This document shows, one piece after another, positions 22,351-33,764 of a stretch of DNA of 64,000 nt (the stretch's first letter is position 1; the number at the start of each line of letters is the position of its first letter). The stretch covers positions 8,060,001-8,124,000 of the forward strand of contig JAULSR010000002.1 of the NCBI GenBank assembly GCA_030512295.1, read 5' to 3'. Source of the DNA: Bombardia bombarda (Eukaryota; Ascomycota; Sordariomycetes; Sordariales; Lasiosphaeriaceae). The notes beneath the pieces were generated by a model. The model searched no databases. It was given only the letters and a program-made list of their open reading frames with translations, and was not told the origin of the DNA. The position numbers and the translations under genes were made by a program.

Positions 22351-23250
22351 ATGGCCCCCACCAACACCAACGACAGCCAACCAACCCCCGCCCCCTGGCG
22401 AGACACCTTCCTCAACCACATCTCATCCATGCCCCAACCAACCTTTGTCCTATCGACGCTCCATCACAATACCAGCTCTACACAATCTCAGAATACACAA
22501 CAGCAGACTCAAACCCAGCCCCGCGCGCGCACATGCGTCTACCGCGGCCTATGGGCCACCCTCCCGCCCAACAAGCACAACCCGGCGCCCCTTAACCCGC
22601 CCGTCTACGAATCCGACATGCCCGTCTTCACCACCGACGCGCGCATGGACAAGCTCGCCGATCTCATCACTGATGGGTCTGGCAGCGGCGGCGGTGGTGG
22701 TGGCGGTGGTGGTGGTGGCCCCGTGGAAGCAGTCTGGTGGGCAGCCGAGGACGGCACGCAGTGGCGCGTGCGCGGGACGGCATGGGTATTAGGAGGGCCG
22801 GATAGTGACGACCAAGCAGCACGGGATGTGTTGCAAGCAAGGATGTGGCGGACAGCAACACAACCTCCAGCCTCCTCAGACGCCGAAAAGAGCGACGAGT
22901 GGAGCTGGAGCCGCGAGGTGACGGCGCATTTCGGGAACATGAGCCCGGCGATGCGGGGCACCTTTCGGAACCCGCCTCCGGGGACGCCCGTCGCGCTCGG
23001 CAAGGGCGGAAACGGGGGAGGAGGGGGAGAGCTCGGGCTGGGCCAGACGGTGGAGGATCTGCACGATGTGGTGGCCAGGCGCAACTTCAGAGTGGTGGTG
23101 ATTGTGCCGGATGAGGTGGATCAGACTGATCTGTCGGATCCGAAGCGGCCGAGGAGGTGGTTGTATTTCTATCGGGGGAAGTCGTATAAGGCTGGGCTGC
23201 CGGGAGGGGAGCTGATTGGGGAGTGGGAGAGGGTTGAGGTTTGGCCTTGA
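22351..23250 (+). CDS. Alr4036-type pyridoxamine 5'-phosphate oxidase-like FMN-binding protein
   Basis: Single exon, 299 residues, from the ATG at 22351, which sits in a strong AAAAATGGCC context; no ATG lies upstream in frame. Motifs in order: APWRDTFLNHISSMPQPTFVLSTL, RARTCVYRGLWATLPPNKHN, PPVYESDMPVFTTDARMDKL, GPVEAVWWAAEDGTQWRVRG and RRWLYFYRGK near the end. These are the conserved blocks of the fungal Alr4036-type split-barrel family related to PNP oxidase. FMN binding is expected; true vitamin B6 oxidase activity is uncertain because this branch is distinct from Pdx3/PNPO. A Gly run (about 12 residues, GGT repeats at 22682-22718) interrupts the domain in a probable surface loop. Another Gly-rich insert lies near 22999-23040. 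Confidence 0.85.
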   Translation: MAPTNTNDSQPTPAPWRDTFLNHISSMPQPTFVLSTLHHNTSSTQSQNTQQQTQTQPRARTCVYRGLWATLPPNKHNPAPLNPPVYESDMPVFTTDARMDKLADLITDGSGSGGGGGGGGGGGPVEAVWWAAEDGTQWRVRGTAWVLGGPDSDDQAARDVLQARMWRTATQPPASSDAEKSDEWSWSREVTAHFGNMSPAMRGTFRNPPPGTPVALGKGGNGGGGGELGLGQTVEDLHDVVARRNFRVVVIVPDEVDQTDLSDPKRPRRWLYFYRGKSYKAGLPGGELIGEWERVEVWP

Positions 23251-26200
23251 GGGAGGAAGGGGATGGGACGGAGTGGTTAATTGGTCTGTCAGTCAACGGG
23301 GGGTCAATCAGTCAGGTATTAGTCCAACATTGAGTGTGTAGATGGGGCTTTTGTTGTGATGTGTGGATATTGCTCTGTTCTTGTCAGCTGAAGAGTTGGA
23401 GCAGAGCAGAGTAGAGCATGGTGGTAATAGCCCAGGAGGGGAGAGTGGCTGCTCCTATCTTGACACCGGCGGTCTACCATAACATATGCCCTTGTTGTCG
23501 GTGTATGACAGCATTCTGATATATACTGCAGACAAACAAACGACAACATGTTATACACATAGTCAGAGGCAGCAAGGAGGTCAACGCATCCTGAGCGCCG
23601 CCACCATCACCGCCCAATTCAATCGAAACGGCGCAATAACATGGCACAGGCGGAACCCGGGTTTATACACTTTATATATCCTGGAAACTGGCAGCTTGGT
23701 ATATATTGCAGCACCCACACCCACACCCATCCATTTCAGCCTGGATGACGGGTCGGCTGGCAATACAACCCAATATACGCACACACATACACACATAATT
23801 TACTCGGCTGCGACGCTTTGTTGTCGAAAACCGGGAAGACGGGAATATGCTAAGCATGTCGGATGGACTCTTGGATGGATTCCAAAATACCCAACCCACA
23901 CGTAGGGTCAGACGTGCAGGTCTGCGGTATATAAGTATTTGAACTATTGTTCTGCAGATGGTAGCAGCAGCAGCAGCTGCAGCAGTGGCTGTGGCAGTGA
24001 CTGTTGCGTCCTTTTCCGTCTTCTTAAGGAGTCGGTAGGATGCATCGCCAAACGAAAAAGAAATGCATGCAGTGTAGTAGAATCAGGCAATAGTCGAATG
24101 TCCCGTGCGCGTCGCCACCTCCAACTCGAGCCTTCGGCCGTCGGGTTTTCTCAGCGTGGTATATCCCGAGCTGTTACGGAGGAGAACACTTGTGCATGTG
24201 TAAAGATAATAGAGATAGACAACGGCGACTGCTGCCACACACACACCACGAAAACATGAGTTTGCACTCCCGTTGACCCGAGTTTGTACGACAACAAGTT
24301 GGCCAATTGGAAGCTCCCAAGCGCCATCCATGCCTTTATCGCACCACCAACCGGGTCATCATGTCAAGGTTATCGGGACGCCTTGTTTCCCTGAGGGGCG
24401 AGCCCCTGGTGTCTCACAAGAGTTTGTGTCGATGTTGACCCTGTCACTAAACTCGGAGCCATGAGTTTATTCAAGTTAGTACGCTCTCATGACTGTACTG
24501 TCTGTCAGACCACTCAGGGTATACTACAAAAATAAACAAGGCAGGGAATACTGAAAGTCGACAGCCACGAAACACGTGTACTTCCGAGACTGCACATGTT
24601 CATGTTGAAGCAAGCAAGCAGCAGCCTTGTCTTGCGTCGTGGCGCAACTTGCCTACGCCTACATGATGCCTGCCTGCCAGACACGGATGAGGCGACCGAT
24701 CAAGCAAAAGCAGACCACAGCTAGCCAGCCACCTCTGAGAGCCGGGGATTTCATGGTGGGCTTCTGACTTGAGCTTCACGGGAAACCTGCATGTGAAAAT
24801 AGGCGCTGGTCGCTAGGCACAACTCGGCTTGTTGATGACACATTCATGTTCGCCGTCGGCCATTTCAGGAAGCCGAGAACGAGCCTAGCAGAGACACCGT
24901 CGGTGGTGGTGGTAGTGGTGGTAGTGGCAAAAAAAACTTTGTTTGCCAGCCAGCCAGCCTGATGAACCAGCAGCGTTGAGTTCCATGAGGATGAGGATGC
25001 AGCAGCAGCACGCACATGTATGGGACTTGTGTCGGACGGGCTGTGATTTGCTGCAGGCTGTCTGTCTTGTCTGTTAGTCTACCAAGGCTGACCCTTGTGG
25101 CCGGCCACTGGGCGTGCGTGAACCTGCAACAGACAGACAGATTTGTCTTGTCTTGTTTTGGCAGGGTGGGGAATTGTTCAACCGCCAGTCGTTGCTCCTT
25201 CTGAGGGGAAGCTTACGAGGGGAGGGGGTGTAAAAGAAAGAGCGGAGGAGAGGACTGGCAGAGTGGCAGACAGTCAGTGGGAGTGGGGGTTCCGTACACT
25301 AGGGTGTGTGCGAGTTGTGCGTGTGCGTGGGGTTGCTCTTTCCGCTGTTTCTGCTGTTGCTGTTGCTTGGCAAAATGCATCAATTGGGGTAAGGGTGAGG
25401 GATCCATCTCTGTTGGGACCTTTAAATGAACCATTGACTTCGAGACCCGTTTTGCTGTGAGGACCTCGATGCCGTGTTGCCCGAGATGCATATAAAATGA
25501 GCAATAATCGGTGAGGTAAGTACAGTACAGAAAGTGTGCGTTTACACACCATATCATATATAGCAGAGCGAGCCTTGCTGCTTCCGTGGCAGTAGACAGG
25601 TATATCTGTAAGCTGGCTGGCTGACTGGCTGTATGAGGTTCACTGGTAGACATTCAATAGGTCCAGGTCCCTTTTTCGTTCCAGGATCCAGCTTGTTCCC
25701 AATGCAATGTTTGTTGCAATGTTGAAATTCTTGAAACGCACATGCTTTCGTGCATGATTTTTGTTGGCCTGTCTCTTCAACGTGTCATCTATGAAACATG
25801 AAAGGAGGAACTCTGGGTAGAAAAGACAAAAAAAAAACACATGACTGAGAAAGAAAAAAGAGTCATGAACGCCGGGAAGACAAAAGGAGCCTCAAGGTTG
25901 TGCTTCAAATGGCTCTTGGGGAGCATTTCCAGCAAGCCTGCTTACTCTGTCCGTTTTGCGTCCGTTTTGAAGAGAGGGAAAGAGAGCGCGAGGGTGGCTT
26001 GCGCAGCAACTTTGTCTTTCTTGCAGCGCGCACGCGTGCCCTGCCGTGTCGACACAAAAATCGCAGCTGGATCGGGCCTCGGGAAAGCTCGGTGGAGTGT
26101 TTGTTGTCGGGCGCACCCGACATGTCGAGGGGTCAAGAGGGAAAGAACAGCCATCCCCCAATCCGCCCCCAATCCCCATCATTGGGCCATCCAATCAATC

Positions 26201-29009
26201 AGTGCCCGTCCAGGAGAGAGAGAAAAAATTTGAGTGCCCGCACCCCATTTGGTGGATACCCCAACCCCCCTCCCCCTCACTATCCATGCCCCATGCCCCC
26301 AAATCAACCCACGAGATAGAGCTAGCAGTTCAGCGTGTGAAAGAGACACTAACAGAGAGCGCTAGATCCTTTCTCCACCTTCCTGGTTGCGTGACGACTT
26401 GTCGGCTGGCCGAAGGTTCGAGGCTAGTAACTGTCAGGAGCAAGACAAGACAAGCAAAATGGAGCATGGCAAGAGCACCCGGACTTGTTCACCGTTGGAA
26501 GATCGCTACCCGGAGAGGAACGAGCGTAAAAACCCTTACCTAGATCTTATCACTGCGCCGTTATGATCTTACTTGGGACCTGGAAGCGTTATCATCAATT
26601 ACACTACATTGCACCTTGATAAATTTCAAATCCCCGAAACGCACCTACTACCAAAGTACCGTCTGACATATCTGCATACTTACCTATCTATAATAAATCC
26701 TTCTACCACGAATGGGCTATGACAGCAAATGGACTGACTGACTGACTGACTGAAGCCTCTGGGTACCAAGACCTTTTTCCCCCTAAGGCAAAGTCGATCC
26801 GGATCATCGACCAAGGGGCGCGCTTGTTGATGATCGAAACGGAGTCTTGTCGAAACGACATCAAAACCCCGAGGGGCGACGGGACCGGCCCCTGTCACGT
26901 CACGCACGACACGATTAGGAAAGAAGCGGAAAACGATTGATCAGGCAAGTGTGGCTGCAGTAAGTGATCCACCCAATCCCCAGACGGAAAGCGCAATGTT
27001 GCCAGTTGGGGTGATTTTGTAAAGCTTTGCTCCTCTGCTGCTGGTTGTTCCTGCCGTTGATTGTAGGTATCGTGCTTGCGTGCTTCTTTGCTGTGTACGG
27101 ATACCTGGGTACAATCTAGCGTTTGGTCGTCCGTCGAACCACTTACGTTATCCATGCCACAAGTCCAGCCGTCTCTTTTCTCTTATCTTTGATACTCGGC
27201 GCCTGTGAGGAGCAAGGAATCGTCGCACTCTCACCTACCTCGTCCTTGTTAGTATCATAAGCGAGAGCGCGTTAGTGCGTCTGTAATCCGACACTAGTAT
27301 CATAACTGCGGTACCTAGTAACCGCGCGCCGTTGGCTGGAGTGACATGTAGCAGAAGCAGGCTGAGGCACGGTTATTATCAAGGGAAGGGGTCACATCGA
27401 CCTTGTTGACACGCTCTCATTACACCGTTACTAGCTTTTAATGGCTTGGCTTTTGATAGATAAATTGCCACGAGCAAGAATGAAGAAAAAAAAAGAGTGG
27501 AGGCTATACTCGATAAATCGCCCATGTTCGGTGAGCAGCAATCACCTACCTTAGCACGCAACCCGCAGCCAGTGCTCATCGACGACGACGACTTGTCCAG
27601 CATCTGCATCCCAAATCGGGAAGCCAGCCACTTGTCAGATAGATTGGCACCACCACCCTGCGACCCGGCTCCTACTGCGCAAGGGTAGGGAGGCAAAGGC
27701 CTGCTTTGACTGCTCGAGATTCGCCAGACCAATCGAGCCGGACTGTTCATCATCGGGCGCGTCAGTGGTGTCACTCCAGCGTGCAGGGCGGGCTCGCGGG
27801 GGCCTCTAGGTTGGGGATGAGGTGCAGTGTTATAGTGGGCGGCGAGCAGCGTCGGCGGGGACCATTAATTAGGTACCTATTAGGGCAATTGGGAAGGGAC
27901 CCTTGGATTGGAGGCGCCTTGGATTGGGGGGGGGGGGTTCCATGAAGGGGGGGAAGGAGCTGCCCGCTGCAGCAGCACCTCATCCATCCCCAAAAGAATT
28001 GGCTGGCCAGTGGCCACCCGCCAACCCGCGAACCCACGGGCAGCCCACCAAAAACCCTCGAATCCACCAGTCGCAAGCGACCCGCCCTTCAGGTCGACAA
28101 CCTTGCTCACACCCCTTGGTCCCATGCATGGGATGCATGCGGTTCGAAGCGCAAGCTTGCCCAGGTCTTGGGGTGCTCGAGATAGGCAGACCGTCCCCGG
28201 TGCGACTCGCAGGGCCGCAGCCCACCCTACCACCCACCACACCCGCGCCCGCCTGTTGCAGGCTCTGCCTCGCCTGCCCGTCTCTTGGGAACAGGAAGAG
28301 TTGGGACCTTGGTAGTGAGTGGCCCATATTATTGATTATTATTATTAGTCGGAGCTGTCCCGTTTTCTTGCGAGCAGCCAACTCGCCCTCCCTATCCGAT
28401 CTTTTTCAACCTCTGGTGCCCACTACTGCAAGCCCGTCGTTCCGACTAATTTTTTCGTATTCCTTGTTTCATATTGTGGTTTCGCCAACAGATCGAAACC
28501 CAAGAAGGGAGTCAGTGAGTGAGGAAGAGAAAGAGACCTGGAGGGAGACAGAAGGGGTTTTTGACTCGGAGTGGTGTGCTCGCCAAGTCCGCCCACAGCA
28601 GTCCGCTATCCTGTTCCGCTGCCCGCTGCTGTCCGCTGCGTCCGTAGCATGCACCCCAAGACTCGCGGTCCACCGTCCATATGCTGCAGCCCCGGGCTCT
28701 TGATAACCATCGCATTGTTGTCGACACTTGGACCATAAGAGACGGTCCAGACTTCATTCAGCCCGCTATCTCCCTGAGGACCCCCGCGTCGAACCGACGG
28801 TTGGTTGCGCACTTGCGCTTGAGACGACTTTCCGGCAAAAGACAGCAGTCCAAGGTGTAAAGCACGATTCGACTTCGACCACGACGACGACAAAGCCAAC
28901 CGGCCGGCCTCGAACAAGACCTCGTTCAACCTCGCATCGGCTGATTCGGCATCAAGGCTCGTCCCTCTACGGAGGATGACGGGCGCGGCGTGCCTCGAGT
29001 GCCGCCACC
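23251..29009. other. 5.8-kb gene-poor region
   Basis: No gene I can support on either strand. It holds many short tandem motifs: CA-rich at 23775-23800, CAG at 23957-23985, GGT at 24900-24925, GACT at 26736-26755 and a G-run near 27928. The palindrome TAGGTACCTA is at 27870-27879. The final 500-1000 bp are probably the promoter and leader of the downstream receptor gene. Open frames of 130-270 codons here are compositionally biased and domain-free. Confidence 0.5.
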
Positions 29010-30759
29010 ATGTCACTTTACTCAGACCCGCCGCCGTTGCGTGCATTCGTGGTTGACAAGCCAACGCTTCTCGTATGCTGGTGGATCACCATCTTTTGCG
29101 CCGTCATCATCCTGTTGCGCGTATGTGGTCGCTTTGTGCGGACCGAGAGGCTGTTCAGGGAGGACAAGATGGCCGCTCTGGCGCTGCTTCCGCTGTTTCT
29201 ACGCATGGGCTGCGTCCATTTTATCCTAGTCCATGGCACCAATAACGCTCAGCTGGAAGGCGTTCGTCTGTCGGAAGATGCGCTCCGTCGAAAGTCAATT
29301 GCGAGCGGCCTGGTTCTCCTGAGTCGCATTCTCTATGCTGCCACGTTAGTAGCTCCCTTTTATACTTTGTGATTCCTTTTGATCCGATTCCTCTTCCCCA
29401 CCCCTCCCTCCCTTCATCCCCTTCCGTTTTCATCTCATCTTACAGAGGAATGTTGCTAATCTTGTTTTTCTTTGTAGGCTGTGGATTCTCAAGAGTGCCG
29501 TTCTGGAGTTCTTCAAACGCCTCAATGTTAGCTGGGAACGGTCATACGAACTGACTCTATTGTTTATTCGGTGCACCCTTATCGCAACCTTTGTCGCAGT
29601 CGTCATCAGCGATCTGGCAGAATGCCAACCATTCTCCCATTACTGGCAGGTGCTTCCAGATCCCGGGCCCCAATGTCGCCAGGGATATGCGCAGCTCCTG
29701 ACCATGGCGGTCTGTAACGTCATCACCGACCTCCTGCTCGTATTTTTACCCATCCCTATTATTATCCGCAGCCAGATGACCACGAAGCGCAAGGTTCAAC
29801 TGGTGTTGCTATTTTCGCTCAGTCTTGCTATTGTCGCGGTCACCATATACCGGGTTCCGCATATTATTGAAGATAACGGGAGTCAGCAGAGCCGGTCCCT
29901 CTATGCGTCGGTGGAGCTGCTTTTCGCGACTGCGGCGTCGAATGCCCTGGTGCTGGGCTCATTTGTGCGAGATAGGGGTGTGAAGAAGAAGAAGTTTAAG
30001 TACGACTCAGTCGCTGCCGGCTCAATGGAGCGTTCGTCGGGTTCGGGATCTAGGCGGCCAACCATGAATAGGCACTGGGGCAGCGACGAAGATTTGGTTC
30101 GAGATGTCGGCTATGGAGTAAAGCCAGACTTGCGAGAAGTACCAAACTCGCCAACCGATACTTCTTTTTACACACCCGCCCCACTCGCGACGTTCCACGA
30201 GGATATGCACCTTTGGCAGTTCCCGGGAGGGGGACAGCAACAAACGCAACAACAGCAGCAAAATAATCGAACGAGTGGAACCAAGAGCGATGACTTCTTG
30301 CTACCAGCTGACCAGACATCGGCATCGCCGGGAAAGAACAACACGTCTCGGAGAGTGTCATTCTTCGATTATGGCGGTCTTCTCAACGATGAAACCGACG
30401 TCAAAATTCGAAGAGAAAGCAATGTCTCAATGACGAATGGGTCAGTATCCCCCCATAATCTGAACGGTGTACCGACACCGTCGATACCCGCAAGCGCCAG
30501 CGGTGTCAGACGGGGTTCCACAGCTTTGCTGCAAGACATTGGCGGATTCCTAAACCCATCGAAATCCTCCAAGGCGAAGCCGGCAAAGAGCTGCACCGAG
30601 CTGCAGCCTATACAACATCAACAACAACATCGAAAGCAATCGAAGAAGGATGAACGACGAAGCCCGTCGCCGACAAAAAAAGGGTCGGTTAACTCAATGG
30701 GAAAGCCGGAGCCGGTACTTATGGATATCGGCGGCTTACTCAGTGGCGGCAAAAAGTGA
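29010..30759 (+). CDS. PTH11-like integral membrane protein (fungal rhodopsin-domain family)
   Basis: Exons 29010-29344 and 29478-30759, with an intron at 29345-29477 (GTTAGT...TTGTAG), giving 538 residues. The start sits in a perfect GCCGCCACCATG context. About seven hydrophobic helices occupy residues 20-310. LAECQPFSHYWQVLPDPGPQC is the signature loop of this family, followed by NVITDLLLVFLPIPIIIRSQM, with KRKVQLVLLFSLSLAIVAVT as the next helix. No CFEM domain precedes the helices. The 230-residue cytosolic tail is Ser/Lys/Gln-rich with three copies of a DIGG/DYGG-like motif (FFDYGGLLNDE, LLQDIGGFLNPS, LMDIGGLLSGG), a possible docking or phosphorylation module. PTH11 in rice blast acts in surface sensing; by analogy this is a candidate receptor, with ligand unknown. 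Confidence 0.87.
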
Positions 30760-32301
30760 ACTGGTGCCAACTGGCCACGGCTAGTTATGTGCATGGTTAC
30801 CTGATTTATACATGTTATGCACGGGTGCGTGTTCTGGAGCTGCGCAACAAACACAGAAACGAGAGCGAGTAGAGTCGACATCGACGTCGACGTCAGCCAT
30901 GTAACGATTTTCTTTCCCGCAAGCGAACGATACCCCTACTCGTTATTACACGGGTTGTTTATTGGGAGGCTAAGCATAATTATTTTCGACGCAATAAGGA
31001 GTTCTAGAATATAGAGCGAAAGGCGAAATGGCAGGAGTAGTTTGGGAACTGGCGTTTTATTTCTGGGAATGGATGAAAGAGAGGCCGGGGGGGGGGGGGG
31101 GGGGGGGAAGTCAGGACAGGACAGGAACAGGGCACAGGAAGGACACAGGGCACCGGAATGAAAGGTGTTGAGGCGCTCAGACAACTTTTTACTGATTTGA
31201 AAGAATGGAATGGATGACGGGGCGCCAGGGACAAACGACATGGGAACCCTATTTTTATTCGAAACGATCGCGATGAACGACGGGGGAGAGGATGGGGGTT
31301 GTCTTGCTTCCTCCCTTTTTCTTTTCTAATTTTCTCTACTATATCCCCTTTTCTCTCTTGTTTCACCTGCTTGACGAAGGGTAAATATAAAAAGAAAGAA
31401 ATGCGGCTCGCTGCTGCGGCGCGATTTCTCACTTCTTTTCTTTTCCTGGGAGGAGTTTGTTTTCAAGGTCACGGGGGTCGTGTGAGAGGTGTGGATGTTT
31501 GTGTGGGCGAACGCTGTCGTCGGTGTGGCTGTTGTCGCTAAATACCTAATGGCGTGGTGTTCTTCCTCTCGCTTTTTATATATACAGATATACCTTATAC
31601 CCCGGCAAAAGAAAGCCTCGTTGTTTTTCTTTCATGATTGTCATATCACAATTGGGAGAGAAGGGAATGCAGAGAGGAGAGAGGGCTCAGAAAAGAGAAA
31701 AAAAGAACTCGAGATGAATATGTGGGGTGTGGGGGGGTCTCCTACAGATCACTCAGTCTCTAGTACTTCCATACTTAGATGGGGTACATAATAATCAATA
31801 CTTATATATCTATATTCATCTTTTTGTAGCTGTGCATGTTGTATATCACTGTGCGTGCGCCCACGTTTCAATCTCGTAACGCAAGACGAGCTACAATTAT
31901 GCCAGCTAACTGCTACCAAGCTAAGCCAACCAGTACATAGTTGATTGTAGGCAAAAGCAAAAAAAGGGTATGCTAGTTTTCCTTAACAATCCTGGCGAGA
32001 GAGCGAGATCATCTTCCTTTTCCCACTTTCACACACCACCAGAAGCAGTTATATTCCTCAACTATAATTGATCCCCCATAAACGCCCGAAAGAGAGTAAA
32101 TAACAAGCCCTGCCCTTCCCCTTTCTCATGCTTGAACGCCCATTTTTTGTAATAACAACACGCAGGCGGTAACGAGAGGCGATGATCGATGCATGTCATC
32201 AGATAACACATACATGGCACATCGCACACACACCTCCTTTCACCTCCTCCCCCTCTTGCTCCTCTGCCCCCGCCCCTTCACCCCCGGCCTACCAGTACCA
32301 A
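30760..32301. other. 1.5-kb convergent spacer with long G-run
   Basis: Between the receptor gene (+) and RPB5 (-). No gene seen. It contains a 21-base G-run (31087-31107) and AT-rich sequence further right. 3' UTRs are expected at both ends. Confidence 0.45.
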
Positions 32302-33158
32302 TCAGACACAGAGCCTATAACTAGCATACCGCCCCGCCGTCTCACTCGTCCGGATAATCTTGACCACCTGTCCCCTCTTCAGGCCCAGATACCGCGCAAT
32401 CGGGTCCTTCTGCAGGATCCGCGGCAGCTGCGTCTCCTTCAGTCTGTACCGCTTCAGCAGCGCCGTCTTCTCCTCCTTGCTGAGCAGGATGTGCTTGGGC
32501 ACGAGCTGGTGGTGCGTGATGTTGACGAGCAGGTCCTCCTCGAGGAAGCACTCGATCGACGTGTACTGCTGCGTCACGCTGATCACCTTGCGCGCCTGCG
32601 CGCTGAGCGGCACCGCCGTCACGAGGATGCCCGCCTTGAAGTTGTTGGCCGCGCAGTGCTGCACAAACTTCTTCATGACGCCGATGCCGATCGAGCCCTT
32701 CTCGGCGCAGAACTCGACCCAGATGGTGCCGCACTCGGGCGCCGGGTCCGGGTTCGAGAGCGTGGGCGGGGGCGTGAACTTCTTGATCATGGACTCGCTG
32801 GGGCGGGCGGAGAATTGCATCTTGTTGCGGCTGGTTGGGTGGGAGGTTGAGGTTAGGTTGAGGTCTGTTAGGTATGGAGGTGGGGAGGGGGAAGGAGGAA
32901 AGCTTACTTGGGCATGCCGTTGTCGTCGACATACTCGAGCTTGAACCGGTCAAGCGAGATCTTGACTTCGTCTTCTGCTAGTTCGTATCCCTAACACTCA
33001 GATTGTCAACAAACAATCCCATAAACGAAATCTGACAGAAGCCAAAGTGTGCGCACCCGATCCTGGACCATCTCGTGGACCGTCTTCCAGGCGCGCCAGA
33101 GTCGCGATGTCTCCTTGGCGAAGGCACTCGAGTTGCCGCCTCCCTGCTCGTCGTCCAT
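32302..33158 (-). CDS. RPB5: RNA polymerase I/II/III shared subunit Rpb5 (RPABC1)
   Basis: Exons 33057-33158, 32908-32990 and 32302-32830, with introns 32991-33056 and 32831-32907, giving 237 residues. The N-terminus, SRLWRAWKTVHEMVQDRGYEL, matches the jaw domain start of Rpb5 (RLWKIRKTIMQLCHDRGY in human). The C-terminal assembly domain is nearly invariant: LVNITHHQLVPKHILLS, LKETQLPRILQKDPIARYLG and KRGQVVKIIRTSETAGRYASYR. Rpb5 is shared by the three nuclear RNA polymerases and lies at the downstream DNA jaw. It is about 22 residues longer than yeast Rpb5 (215), mostly through an N-terminal extension and a Pro-rich insert (FTPPPTLSNPDPAPECG). The third exon must begin at 32830 to keep frame; the AG closer to the Met codon would break it. 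Confidence 0.95.
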
Positions 33159-33764
33159 AGTGGGCGATTTATTTGCAGTCGCGCGATTGTGTGATTTCAG
33201 CGTTTCTGGCGAGAGTCGCCGATGCTCTTTGGATTAGTGGTGGTCGACGATTATCGAAGTCGCCAGTTATGGGTGGTGATGTGGGTGAGCGAGCTTCTTC
33301 CCTTTGAGGTGTGCCAAAAAATTGCGGGAAGGGTGGTTTTCACAAAGCCAGTGGGCGTGCAGCCAGTAAACTCCCCCCACATTCACATTCGCCGTCCCAA
33401 GGACCCTTGCATTGTCCGTGCACGTGGAGAGTGGGGACAGGGCCAGGCCACAAGACGAATTATCTAATCACAACATGCACGGACCACATGTACTTCGCAG
33501 GCAGCTGTCAAAAGGGGGCAAAGGAAAAAGGGGCCTTCACCAGCCAGAATGGCTCACTGTCAAAAAGTCAAAAGTGAAATGCTAAAATCAGGTCTATTCT
33601 GCCTCTATATCAGCCGAAGATGTGTTACTACATGAGAGGGCTTTGTAGCCCTCCGTGACATGCTGCCCGAATAAAGGACGAGTCTCCATCGCGTCTCTTT
33701 TTCCGACCGATGTCTCTAATTCCTAACCCGTATCCGAAGGTTCGGCCTTGACAGCCATGGGACT
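33159..33764. other. Spacer between RPB5 promoter and NCL1 3' end
   Basis: 606 bp with no coding signal. It contains the RPB5 promoter and the 3' UTR of the methyltransferase gene; both genes are on the minus strand. Confidence 0.4.

Noticed and set aside
27903..28703. 266-codon plus-strand frame upstream of the receptor gene
   Set aside because: Pro/Ser/Arg-rich, no domain, no ATG at its start; more likely leader or spacer.
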